Source: Bordetella parapertussis (GTDB taxonomy: Bacteria; Pseudomonadota; Gammaproteobacteria; Burkholderiales; SG8-41). From it: DNA of 64,000 nucleotides. Below the pieces are notes generated by a model. That model saw only the letters and a list, made by a program, of their open reading frames with translations. It searched no databases and was not told where the DNA came from. Shown here one piece after another: positions 8,469 through 16,285 of this stretch (its first letter is position 1; the number at the start of each line of letters is the position of its first letter). The stretch spans positions 1 to 64,000 of the forward strand of contig CAMATZ010000014.1 in assembly GCA_945861275.1 (NCBI GenBank). Reading direction: 5' to 3'. The translations under genes were made by a program, and so were the position numbers.

Positions 8469-9449
8469 TCATCTACCTCGCGCATCAATCTCCTTCACCA
8501 GCTTGCCCCACTTTTCCGTGCCGCCGCGCATGGTTTTCGCCAGATCAGCCGGGCCACCTGCAACGATGTCACCACCCAGACTCAAGAAACGCTGGCGCAC
8601 GTCGGGCTGTTGCAATGCTTTGGCGATATCGGCATGCAGTCTTGCAATCACGGGTAGCGGTGTGCGGGCGGGAACGACTATACCGTACCAGCTTGCGGCC
8701 TCGTATCCGGGCAGGGTTTCCGCCAGCGTGGGAATTTCCGGCGCTGCCTGCGAGCGTTTGGTGCTGGTAACCGCCAGCGCTTTGAGTCGTCCCGAACGTA
8801 TGGTCGGCAACGCCGCCGCGAGGTTGGGAAAATACATCGCCACTTCACCGGCAATGGTGTCATTCAATGCCTGCGCGGTAGCGCGATAGGCGACTTCGAC
8901 AATGTTCACACCCGTCATCGTGCGCATCAATTCCGCACTGAGATGGCTGGCGGTGCCGCGCCCCGCCGTAGCGTAGTTGAGCTTGCCGGGTGCGGCTTTG
9001 GCGAGTTCGAGCAACTCCTTTACCGATCCCGCTTTGGTCTGCGCGCCCACCACCAGCACCGTGGGAAACGTCGCCATCAACGCCACTGGCGAAAAGTCAC
9101 GCGACACGTCGTAGGGTAAATCCTTGATCAGCAGCGGGCTGACGATGATCGATGGCGAGGCGATCAGCATGGTGTGGCCATCGGGCGTGGCGCGCGCGGC
9201 CAGACCTGCTCCGATGGTGCCTGCCGCGCCGTCGCGATTCTCGACAATCACTTGTTTGCCCAGCGTATCGGTGAGCTTCAGGGCGATCTGGCGCGCGACG
9301 ATATCCGCCGCCGTGCCGGTGGAAAACGCCACGATGATGCGTAGCGGACGGTCGGGAAAACCCTGTGCTGAGCCTGCCGCAGCGGTCTGCGCGTGCGCAT
9401 GAGCGCCCGCGCAAATCAACAGGGTGCTCCAGCAAAATCGACTGAACAT
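8469..9449 (-). CDS. Bug-family tripartite tricarboxylate transporter receptor
   Basis: A 326-residue TctC/Bug periplasmic receptor. Signal peptide MFSRFCWSTLLICAGAHAHA, then a mature start containing FPDRPLRIIVAFSTGTAADI, IVENRDGAAGTIGAGLAARA and LNYATAGRGTASHLSAELM. I chose the ATG at 9449 because it starts the signal peptide and has GGAG 8 bases upstream; the longer frame would add 33 residues of unlikely sequence. It is divergent from the cupin gene at 9509. The ligand is unknown. Confidence 0.92.
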   Translation of the reverse strand: MFSRFCWSTLLICAGAHAHAQTAAAGSAQGFPDRPLRIIVAFSTGTAADIVARQIALKLTDTLGKQVIVENRDGAAGTIGAGLAARATPDGHTMLIASPSIIVSPLLIKDLPYDVSRDFSPVALMATFPTVLVVGAQTKAGSVKELLELAKAAPGKLNYATAGRGTASHLSAELMRTMTGVNIVEVAYRATAQALNDTIAGEVAMYFPNLAAALPTIRSGRLKALAVTSTKRSQAAPEIPTLAETLPGYEAASWYGIVVPARTPLPVIARLHADIAKALQQPDVRQRFLSLGGDIVAGGPADLAKTMRGGTEKWGKLVKEIDARGR

Positions 9450-9508
9450 TATTTTCTCCGGATGGGTGACAGCCATTGACGCGGCGCGACGGCTATAATT
9501 GTAGCGCC

Positions 9509-10177
9509 ATGAAGCACGAACTAAAACTATACCGGCACGAACTCGCACCCGCGGCGCCGCTGACCGTAAACAGGGACGGCGTCAGCGCAATTTACGTGCT
9601 GTCGGGCGGCTTGCGCGTACGCTGCGGCAGCTTCACCGGCGTGCTCGGCGCCAACAGTGCGTTTCACAGTGCCGAGGCCGCGCAATTTGCGGCGGGCAAT
9701 CTCGCAACGGTCGTGCTGCATTGGCAACTCGCGCGCGCGGGTATGCCGGAAGCGCCGGCCACCGGCGCTGGCGTCATCAGCACGCTGCTGCTGAATGCCC
9801 CCCTGCAGCTCGATACCTCGACAGACTATCTGCTGCGCTGTGACCGCGTGGATTTTCCGCCCGGCGGCGAAGCGCTTACCCACACCCACCGCGGCGGCGG
9901 CATCCGTTGTTTGCTGTTCGGCGGCATCGAGATTCACACCAACAACACCGTGCATCGTTATCTCCCGCTCGAACCGTGGTTCGAAGCCGGACCCGATCCG
10001 GTGTACGCGAAAGCGTCGCTGGCGGTGGCTTCCGGCTTTGCGCGGGTGATGATTCTGCCGCGTGAGCTGCTGGGCAAATCATCGATTACCTATGTGAACG
10101 CCGAAGACCTCGACAAACCCAAAAATCAGAAGTATCAGGTGTTCATCGACACGCCGATTGCATTGCCTGCATTATGA
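9509..10177 (+). CDS. Cupin-fold protein of unknown function
   Basis: A 222-residue protein with two cupin-like halves: IYVLSGGLRVRCGSFTGVLG near the N-terminus and VDFPPGGEALTHTHRGGGIRCLLFGGIEIHT in the middle. The second half carries the His cluster (HTHRGG) expected to bind a metal. No signal peptide. It is followed 10 bases later by a Bug receptor and then an amidohydrolase, so it is probably part of a rightward catabolic operon. I do not recognise a named family; a dioxygenase, isomerase or sensing role cannot be told apart. The start at 9509 is chosen because the longer frame overlaps the divergent gene's leader. Confidence 0.7.
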   Translation: MKHELKLYRHELAPAAPLTVNRDGVSAIYVLSGGLRVRCGSFTGVLGANSAFHSAEAAQFAAGNLATVVLHWQLARAGMPEAPATGAGVISTLLLNAPLQLDTSTDYLLRCDRVDFPPGGEALTHTHRGGGIRCLLFGGIEIHTNNTVHRYLPLEPWFEAGPDPVYAKASLAVASGFARVMILPRELLGKSSITYVNAEDLDKPKNQKYQVFIDTPIALPAL

Positions 10178-10187
10178 GGAAATTGCC

Positions 10188-11144
10188 ATGAAAAAATTGC
10201 TTGCCACATTCGCACTGACACTGTGCGCCACGGCCCACGCGCAACCCTACCCCACGAAAACCATCCGCATCGTCGTGCCCTTCGCGCCCGGCGGCAACGT
10301 GGATATCAATGCGCGCGCGGTAGCGCCGGGCCTCACCGAATTGCTGGGCCAGCCGGTGGTGGTGGATAACCGCGCGGGTGCGGGCGGCATGATCGGCGGC
10401 GAGATGGTGGCGAAAGCTGCGCCTGACGGCTACACGTTGCTGATGGCGTCGAACTCGGTGTACAGCGTGGCGCCAAATGTATTTGCCAAGCCGCTCTACC
10501 ACCCGCTGCGCGATTACGCGGCAATCTCCGGCATCAGCAACGTACCGTTCGTGTTGATCGCGCATCCGTCGGTGCCGGCAAAGACCTTCAAGGAATTCGT
10601 CGCACTGGTAAAAACCAAACCGGGGCAGATGACGATGGCGACCGCGGGCACCGGCACCTCGAATCATCTGGTCGGCGAACTGATCCAAATGAACGCGGGC
10701 ATCCGCATGACCGGCGTGCCATACAAGGGCAGCGGCCCGGCGCTGATCGATCTGCTCGGCGGACAAGTGGATACACATGTCGATCAACTCACGGCGTCGA
10801 TGGGCTATATCCGCGCCGGCAAGATACGCGCGCTCGCCGTCACCACCGACAAGCGCGCGCCGCTGCTGCCCGATGTGCCCACGCTCGCCGAGCAGGGTTT
10901 GCAGGGCTTCGATGCGACTACCATCACCGGCCTGCTTGCGCCGGCCGCCACCTCGAAAGACATTATTGACCGTGTGCATGGCGCGCTGGTGAAAGTTACC
11001 GCGCAGCAGAATATACGTGATCGCTTCGCCAATCTTGGCGCGACCACGCTCGGCAACTCGCCTGCGGAATTCGCCGAGTACATCAAGCAGGATTACGCCA
11101 AGTGGCAAAAAGTGGTGAAGGCGGCCAACATCAGCGCAAACTAA
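10188..11144 (+). CDS. Bug-family tripartite tricarboxylate transporter receptor
   Basis: A 318-residue TctC/Bug receptor. Signal peptide MKKLLATFALTLCATAHA, mature start QPYPTKTIRIVVPFAPGGNV, then VVVDNRAGAGGMIGGEMVAKA, MTMATAGTGTSNHLVGELI and VPYKGSGPALIDLLGGQVD. The start at 10188 opens the signal peptide and is preceded by GAGGAAATT. It sits 10 bases after the cupin gene and 24 bases before the amidohydrolase. This suggests it captures the compound the amidohydrolase acts on or a precursor. Confidence 0.93.
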   Translation: MKKLLATFALTLCATAHAQPYPTKTIRIVVPFAPGGNVDINARAVAPGLTELLGQPVVVDNRAGAGGMIGGEMVAKAAPDGYTLLMASNSVYSVAPNVFAKPLYHPLRDYAAISGISNVPFVLIAHPSVPAKTFKEFVALVKTKPGQMTMATAGTGTSNHLVGELIQMNAGIRMTGVPYKGSGPALIDLLGGQVDTHVDQLTASMGYIRAGKIRALAVTTDKRAPLLPDVPTLAEQGLQGFDATTITGLLAPAATSKDIIDRVHGALVKVTAQQNIRDRFANLGATTLGNSPAEFAEYIKQDYAKWQKVVKAANISAN

Positions 11145-11168
11145 AATAATGTTTAAAAACAAACAGTT

Positions 11169-12062
11169 ATGGAATTTCAGCGAGTAGCAACCGCACCGCT
11201 GTGCGCCGGGCCTGATGTACGCCCGCGCAAACCTTCGTTCGCGCTGCCGCCGGGCGCTACCGATACCCACTTTCATATCTTCGGGCCGATGGCGCAATAC
11301 GGCTATTCGGAAAACCGTATCTACACGCCACCCGATGCGCTGCTTGCCGCTTGGCAGCGGCTGGCCGGCACACTCGGTGTTGCGCGCGGCGTGATCGTGC
11401 AGCCTTCGGTGTACGGCACGGACAATTCAGTGACGCTGGCGAATCTCAAAGCCATGGCCGGGCGCTGGCGCGCCGTGGTGGTGGTTGAAGACAGCATCAC
11501 CGATAAAGAACTCGAAGCGATGCACGCGCAGGGCGTGCGCGGCATCCGCTTTAACGTGGTTGACGTCGCCACCGAAAAAGGCGTGCTGCCTATGCATCTG
11601 GTGCGCGGCATGGCCAAGCGCATCGCGCCGCTGGGCTGGCATGTGCAGTTTCTGATGCACGTGGACGAGTATCCCGATCTGGAAAAAATGTTTGATGATT
11701 TTCCCGCCGACATCGTGATTGATCATTTTGGGTATATGAAAGCTGCGAAGGGTGTCACGCATCCGGGCTTTCAGGCTTTTTTGCGATTGATGAAAGGCGG
11801 GCGCTGCTGGTGCAAATTCACCGGTGCTTATCGCATCAGCGCACACGACATGCCGTATCCCGATGTGACGCCGCTTGCCCATGCGATCATCGAAGCCAAC
11901 CCCAGTCGCGTGGTATGGGGCAGCGACTGGCCGCACCCCAAGCACGAAGGCGCCATGCCCAACGATGGCGAGATGTGCGACCGGCTGCTCGAATGGATTC
12001 CCGATGCAACAATCCGTAACCACGTGCTGGCGCATAATCCCACCATACTTTATGGGTTTTAG
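11169..12062 (+). CDS. Amidohydrolase family protein (2-pyrone-4,6-dicarboxylate lactonase-like)
   Basis: A 297-residue TIM-barrel hydrolase of the Amidohydrolase_2 type. Metal-site motif DTHFHIFGP near residue 35 and the C-terminal VVWGSDWPHPKHEG are both present. Overall length and the PP-GATDTHFHIF start resemble 2-pyrone-4,6-dicarboxylate lactonase (LigI-like) and related lactonases or decarboxylases of aromatic ring-cleavage pathways. It ends the cupin-Bug-amidohydrolase run. An AT-rich IHF-like motif (11157-11169) touches the start codon and no strong ribosome-binding site is visible. The exact substrate is not determinable. Confidence 0.87.
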   Translation: MEFQRVATAPLCAGPDVRPRKPSFALPPGATDTHFHIFGPMAQYGYSENRIYTPPDALLAAWQRLAGTLGVARGVIVQPSVYGTDNSVTLANLKAMAGRWRAVVVVEDSITDKELEAMHAQGVRGIRFNVVDVATEKGVLPMHLVRGMAKRIAPLGWHVQFLMHVDEYPDLEKMFDDFPADIVIDHFGYMKAAKGVTHPGFQAFLRLMKGGRCWCKFTGAYRISAHDMPYPDVTPLAHAIIEANPSRVVWGSDWPHPKHEGAMPNDGEMCDRLLEWIPDATIRNHVLAHNPTILYGF

Positions 12063-12064
12063 CA

Positions 12065-12215
12065 GTTGTAGGTTGGGGTGAGCTTGCGAACCCCAACAAA
12101 CCGATTAACCGCGGAACAAACGGAAAATCCGCGCACACTTCTTTCCGTGTATTTCATGTATTCCGTGGTTGATATCATTTGGTGTTGGGGTTCCTTCGTC
12201 ACCCCAACCTACAAC
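12065..12215. repeat. Long inverted repeat, GTAGGTTGGGGT type
   Basis: The segment 12065-12097 (GTTGTAGGTTGGGGTGAGC... ending AACCCCAAC) recurs in reverse complement at 12184-12215. Each arm is itself a hairpin (TTGGGGT/ACCCCAA). This fills most of the 263-base gap between the amidohydrolase and leuC. It is of a dispersed palindromic repeat type; apart from it I see nothing coding in the gap. Confidence 0.7.
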
Positions 12216-12325
12216 TACAACTTTTGCAGATGCTTGGAATAGCGCCATTGGATTCGGATTGCTCACAAAGAGATGCCGTCACGCATATTCAACATCTTGT
12301 AGCGGTGTTTTTTTAAGGTGTATTA

Positions 12326-13732
12326 ATGACATTTCCGCAGACGCTGTTCGAAAAAATCTGGTCGCAACACGTGGTGGTGGACAAGGGCAACGAAGCGCTG
12401 CTCTACATCGACCGCAATCTGCTGCATGACGGTGCGTTTCACGCCTTCACCGCTCTGAACCGGGAAGGCCGCAAGGTGCGTAAGCCCCGTCAGCAACTCG
12501 CCACTGCCGACCATTACGTGCCCACGCGCGGCCGCGACAAAGGCCTCGCCAGCGTCAACGATGACGACGCGCGCGAGATGCTGCGGCTGTTCGACGTCAA
12601 CGGCGCCGAGCACGGCATCCGCTGCTTCGGCATGAACGATCCGCGGCAGGGCATTGTGCATGTGGTCGGTCCCGAAACTGCTTTCACGCAACCGGGCATC
12701 ACGCTCACCTGCGGCGATTCGCATACTTCCACCCACGGCGCACTGGGCGCATACGCGTTCGGCATCGGCGCCTCGCAACTGAAGCAGGTGCTCGCCACGC
12801 AATGCCTGTGGCAGAAAAAACCCAAAACACTGCGCGTTACCGTCGATGGCAAACTGGGAACGGGCATCAGCGGCAAGGATGTGGTTCTTGCCATCATCGC
12901 AAAAATCGGCACCGCCGGCGGCACCGGGCATGTGATCGAATACGCCGGCAGCGTGTTTCGCGCGATGGCGCTGGAAGGCCGCCTCACGGTGTGCAATATG
13001 TCGATCGAAGCCGGTGCGCGCGCGGGCATGATCGCACCCGACGACACCACCTTTCAATATCTCGCAGGCCGCGAATACGCGCCCACCGGTGCGCAGTGGG
13101 ATGCGGCACTGGCCATGTGGCGCGCGCTGCCCACGGATGAGGACGCAAAGTTTGATCGTGAAGTATGTTTGGATGGCAGCGCCATCGAACCCACGCTCAC
13201 CTGGGGCACCATCCCCGAAGAAGCCTTGCCGGTTAGCGGCGCCATTCCCGACCCCGCATCGTTCAGCGACGCGAACAAGCGCGCACACGCGCAATCCGCG
13301 CTGCGCTACATGGATTTGAAACCCGGAACCAGGCTCACGGATATCAGGATCGATCGCGTGTTCATCGGCACCTGCACCAATGGCCGCATCGACGATTTGC
13401 GGGCGGCAGCCGCGGTGCTGAAAGGACGCAAAGTTACCGTGCAGGGCTGGGTATCGCCCGGCTCCACGACGGTTAAGCGCGACGCCGAAGCCGAGGGCCT
13501 GCATCGCATCTTCGAGGAAGCGGGCCTCGAGTGGCGCGCCTCGGGCTGTTCCGGCTGCGCCGCGATGAACGGTGATTCCGTACCTGCGGGCATGCGCTCT
13601 GCATCAACCTCCAACCGCAATTTCGAAGGCCGCCAGGGCAAAGGCGCGCGCACGCATCTGATGAGTCCGGCGATGGCGGCTGCAGCAGCAGTGACCGGGC
13701 ATGTGACGGATGTGCGAAAGTTGATAAATTGA
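12326..13732 (+). CDS. leuC: LeuC-family dehydratase large subunit (divergent signature)
   Basis: A 468-residue aconitase-superfamily protein close in length and layout to isopropylmalate isomerase large subunit, which converts 2- to 3-isopropylmalate in leucine synthesis with a 4Fe-4S cluster. Cluster ligands are present: Cys350 (GTCTNGR) and Cys408/Cys411 (GCSGCAAMNGD). The usual signature there is GCSMCLAMN, so this copy differs close to the cluster. STSNRNFEGRQG is intact. The partner small subunit gene follows after a palindromic repeat, but leuB does not. It may be the leucine enzyme or a paralogue acting on another 2-hydroxydiacid; the gene symbol denotes family only. Confidence 0.85.
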   Translation: MTFPQTLFEKIWSQHVVVDKGNEALLYIDRNLLHDGAFHAFTALNREGRKVRKPRQQLATADHYVPTRGRDKGLASVNDDDAREMLRLFDVNGAEHGIRCFGMNDPRQGIVHVVGPETAFTQPGITLTCGDSHTSTHGALGAYAFGIGASQLKQVLATQCLWQKKPKTLRVTVDGKLGTGISGKDVVLAIIAKIGTAGGTGHVIEYAGSVFRAMALEGRLTVCNMSIEAGARAGMIAPDDTTFQYLAGREYAPTGAQWDAALAMWRALPTDEDAKFDREVCLDGSAIEPTLTWGTIPEEALPVSGAIPDPASFSDANKRAHAQSALRYMDLKPGTRLTDIRIDRVFIGTCTNGRIDDLRAAAAVLKGRKVTVQGWVSPGSTTVKRDAEAEGLHRIFEEAGLEWRASGCSGCAAMNGDSVPAGMRSASTSNRNFEGRQGKGARTHLMSPAMAAAAAVTGHVTDVRKLIN

Positions 13733-13739
13733 AAGCTTC

Positions 13740-13823
13740 ACCGCAGAGGCGCAAAGACGCAGAGAACAGCCGCAAAGAAAAGCACTTCTCTGCGTTTCCT
13801 TTGCGTCTTTGCGCCTCTGCGGT
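13740..13823. repeat. 84-bp imperfect palindromic repeat, copy 1
   Basis: Starts ACCGCAGAGGCGCAAAGACG and ends in the complement (CGTCTTTGCGCCTCTGCGGT), able to form a long hairpin. It fills the gap between leuC and leuD. Copy 2 at 27602-27685 differs at only three positions I can count. See findings. Confidence 0.88.
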
Positions 13824-13844
13824 TAGGCACTTGACGGAACTCTT

Positions 13845-14459
13845 ATGAAACCTTTTACCAAACTCACTGCCGTCGCAGCGCCCTTCGACATGGCGAATAT
13901 CGACACCGACAAAATTATTCCGGCACGTTATCTGCGCAAATTGCGCAACACGGAAGCCGGCTACGGCCCGTGGCTGTTTTACGATTTGTGCTTTGATGGC
14001 AACGGCAAGGAGCGCCCGGAATTCATCCTCAACCAAACACCGTGGCGCAACACCGGCATCATCGTCGCCGCCGAGAACTTCGGCTGCGGCTCTTCGCGTG
14101 AGGGTGCCGCCTTTGCCATGCTCGACTGGGGCATAAGCTGCGTGATCGCGCCCTCATTCGGCGACATCCATTACGCCAATGAAATCCAGAATGGCATGCT
14201 GCCCGCCATACTCGCCGAGGAACACTGCGCGGTGCTGCGCGCACAACTTAAAGCGTCGCCGGGTTCAAGCATCAGCATCGATCTGCAATCGCAAACCATA
14301 ACCGGGCCTGATGGGACGACCTATCAATTCGACATCGACGCCGTCTACAAGGAACGGCTGCTGAAAGGCCTCGATGACGTGGGGTTGGTGCTGCAGGAAT
14401 TGCCGGCAATCGAGGCGTATGAAAAGCAGCACTTTGCGAAAATGCCGTGGCTGGCGTGA
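13845..14459 (+). CDS. leuD: LeuD-family dehydratase small subunit (divergent signature)
   Basis: A 204-residue swivelling-domain subunit that pairs with the LeuC-type large subunit. Family features: FDMANIDTDKIIPARYL (residues ~14-30), NFGCGSSREGAAFAM (79-91) and IAPSFGDIHYANEIQNGMLP. Classical leucine LeuD reads CGSSREHAPWAL, so His is replaced by Gly in the segment that contacts substrate. Together with the altered LeuC signature this suggests a substrate other than isopropylmalate, or a divergent leucine enzyme. No leuB or asd follows; instead an accessory island begins. Confidence 0.86.
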   Translation: MKPFTKLTAVAAPFDMANIDTDKIIPARYLRKLRNTEAGYGPWLFYDLCFDGNGKERPEFILNQTPWRNTGIIVAAENFGCGSSREGAAFAMLDWGISCVIAPSFGDIHYANEIQNGMLPAILAEEHCAVLRAQLKASPGSSISIDLQSQTITGPDGTTYQFDIDAVYKERLLKGLDDVGLVLQELPAIEAYEKQHFAKMPWLA

Positions 14460-14534
14460 ATTCCTTGCATCGATATCAGTCGTTTACCGCCGCGAGCAAT
14501 CCCTGTACCATGTTGTTTTTCTGAGAGAAATCTT

Positions 14535-15017
14535 ATGGTGTTACATACCATTGGCTACGAGGGAATGGATATCCAGGGATTTTTGTCTCTGCTGCGTGAA
14601 CATGATATCGAGGCCTTGGTAGATATCCGCGAACTGCCACTTTCCCGAAAGCCCGGATTCTCGAAAAAATCGTTAGCTGACGCGCTCAACCTAAGCGGAT
14701 TCGAGTACGTTCATCTTCCTAACCTTGGCTGTCCGAAACCGATCCGCAATCGCTACCGCGCTGATGGTAACTGGGCCCGGTACAAGCAAGGTTTTATGAA
14801 GTATCTCGAAACGCAATATGAGGCGATTGCAATTCTTGCGTCGATTGCAACAGCTTCCGATTGCGCGTTATTGTGCTTTGAAGCGGATTACAACTATTGC
14901 CATCGCTCGATGGTGGCTGATGCCGTGAATCGGTTAAACGGGATGCGTGTTTGTCACATCCAGGCCACCGGGATCAAAACAGCGAGGACTGCGGGTTTGG
15001 CACTGGCCGCTGCTTAG
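14535..15017 (+). CDS. DUF488 family protein
   Basis: A 160-residue protein. The family hallmarks are clear: HTIGYEGMDIQGFLSLL at the start, ALVDIRELPLSRKPGFSKK (~27-45), and CFEADYNYCHRSMVAD (114-129) with conserved Cys, Glu and CHR. DUF488 function is not established; the conserved Cys/His/Arg cluster looks catalytic. Its last 44 bases overlap, in opposite orientation, the end of the gene at 14974-15804. Codon use appears less GC-rich than the flanking leuD, consistent with an acquired island. Confidence 0.88.
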   Translation: MVLHTIGYEGMDIQGFLSLLREHDIEALVDIRELPLSRKPGFSKKSLADALNLSGFEYVHLPNLGCPKPIRNRYRADGNWARYKQGFMKYLETQYEAIAILASIATASDCALLCFEADYNYCHRSMVADAVNRLNGMRVCHIQATGIKTARTAGLALAAA

Positions 15018-15804
15018 GCGGGTAAATCAGGCTGACGATCAGCCACTGATCCTGGAATCGGTGGATGTTCCCCATCAGGAACATCAAGTCCTTCCCCAGT
15101 AATTCCTCTTCCAGCTTCGCACGGAATGGCTGCTCCCAGTTGTCACCGTGGCTCTTGCGGCAGCGCCAGTACAAAGCGCCGGCTTCCCAATCGACAATTT
15201 TGTGCCGCTGATTGACTTCACCGGCAGGCGTATCAAAAACGTAGTTATAGTAAAAGTCGAAAGGAATTTTTCTCAGTTCTCTGACTTGTTGCTCGGCTTC
15301 CGCTTGGCCGAACAGACTGCCTTGCATCTGCTCCTGCAGCAGCTTAGCCTTCTCATCGTCGGTCCAGTCGGCGTGTCGTGCAGGTCTGATTTCCAGATTC
15401 AGGATTTGCTTGGGGCGCAGCAGGGCAAGGCTTTCGCTGGTCGCCAATCGCTGCTTCTCGACATCGGCGAAACTTGTGAACACCAGCAGCCTGTCAATCG
15501 ATGGCCACCGCGCCTCCCATAGATTCTTCGTTGACAGCGGCTCTGCATCGCATTCAATTGTATCGACATATATCCGGTGGCTTTCCGTGCGGTGATCATC
15601 GTTCGATTTCCTGATACGCGCTGTAATCCACTGCCACTTCTTGAATTGCCGCCCTTCTTCAATCAGTCGAAACGGAACCGGGTAGAGCCGCCGCATCAGT
15701 CCCTGCCCATTGACGCCCGCAACACAGGAAGTCTCGACATACTTTGCGCTGGGTGATGGATACGTCTTGGCAAGGATCAGTATTCGTTCGACAAATGTCG
15801 TCAC
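14974..15804 (-). CDS. Unrecognised protein, convergent partner of DUF488
   Basis: A 276-residue soluble protein I do not recognise. It begins MTTFVERILILAKTYPSPSA, has YVETSCVAGVNGQGLMRRLYPVPFR around residues 22-46, and a segment rich in aromatic residues near 195-205 (FDFYYNYVFDTPAG). The C-terminal FLMGNIHRFQDQWLIVSLIYPP is followed by a short proline-rich tail. No transmembrane helix or signal peptide. It overlaps the DUF488 gene tail to tail by 44 bases. The preserved overlap suggests both proteins are under selection and perhaps inherited as a pair, but function is unknown. Confidence 0.75.
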   Translation of the reverse strand: MTTFVERILILAKTYPSPSAKYVETSCVAGVNGQGLMRRLYPVPFRLIEEGRQFKKWQWITARIRKSNDDHRTESHRIYVDTIECDAEPLSTKNLWEARWPSIDRLLVFTSFADVEKQRLATSESLALLRPKQILNLEIRPARHADWTDDEKAKLLQEQMQGSLFGQAEAEQQVRELRKIPFDFYYNYVFDTPAGEVNQRHKIVDWEAGALYWRCRKSHGDNWEQPFRAKLEEELLGKDLMFLMGNIHRFQDQWLIVSLIYPPKQRPVPNPQSSLF

Positions 15805-15938
15805 AAATTTCTCCTATAAACGCTCGGCAAACTACTTTGGTTCATAGCACGTGGCTGAAGTATGCATTCTCTTAATGTTTAAACACGTAATTAAATCAAT
15901 TAGTTATAGCATTTTCATTCAATGCCATAAATAGATTA

Positions 15939-15991
15939 TTCCATATTTGGGAACACTATGATACAATTAACATATGGGAATAACAAGAGAA
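15939..15991 (+). promoter_or_regulatory. Candidate promoter/operator of the higB module
   Basis: An AT-rich patch just ahead of the toxin gene contains a -10-like TACAAT (15962-15967; TATGAT overlaps it at 15957) and a related pair of elements, CATATTTGGGAA and CATATGGGAA, flanking it. The first lies in a partial palindrome, TTCC...GGAA. Toxin-antitoxin operons are usually self-repressed at such sites. This is inference from layout. Confidence 0.3.
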
Positions 15992-15995
15992 CTCT

Positions 15996-16280
15996 ATGCT
16001 GCTCGTCGGGCGAGACAAGCTCGATGAGTTCACCAAGGCCCATGCGGATGCTCGTGCATGGATCGAGAACTGGATTGCTGATATTGAAGCGGCGCGATGG
16101 CGTACGCCGCAGGACATCAAGGATAGCTACGCTTCGGCCAGCTTTTTGGAAAACAGGATCGTGATTTTTAACGTGAAGGGTAACCGTTACCGGTTGGAAG
16201 TACAGGTGGCTTATAACGCCGGCTTAGTAGTGGTGAAGTGGGCCGGCACTCACGCAGATTACACGAAGCGTATTAACTGA
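15996..16280 (+). CDS. higB: HigB-type mRNA interferase toxin
   Basis: A 94-residue RelE-superfamily toxin of the HigB branch. Motifs: VGRDKLDEFTKAHADARAWIENW, then NRIVIFNVKGNRYRLEVQVAY and VVVKWAGTHADYTK. The basic and aromatic residues expected in the ribosome-dependent nuclease are present (Lys/Arg in KGNRYRL, His and Tyr in THADYTK). It precedes its HTH-containing partner by five bases, the toxin-first order typical of higBA. The start at 15996 follows an AAGAGA ribosome-binding site. Confidence 0.9.
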   Translation: MLLVGRDKLDEFTKAHADARAWIENWIADIEAARWRTPQDIKDSYASASFLENRIVIFNVKGNRYRLEVQVAYNAGLVVVKWAGTHADYTKRIN

Positions 16281-16285
16281 GACTT

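Noticed and set aside
9476-9499. TTGACG and TATAAT ahead of the cupin gene
   Set aside because: The elements are only 12 bases apart, too close for a sigma-70 promoter. The TATAAT could still be a -10 on its own, but nothing supports it.
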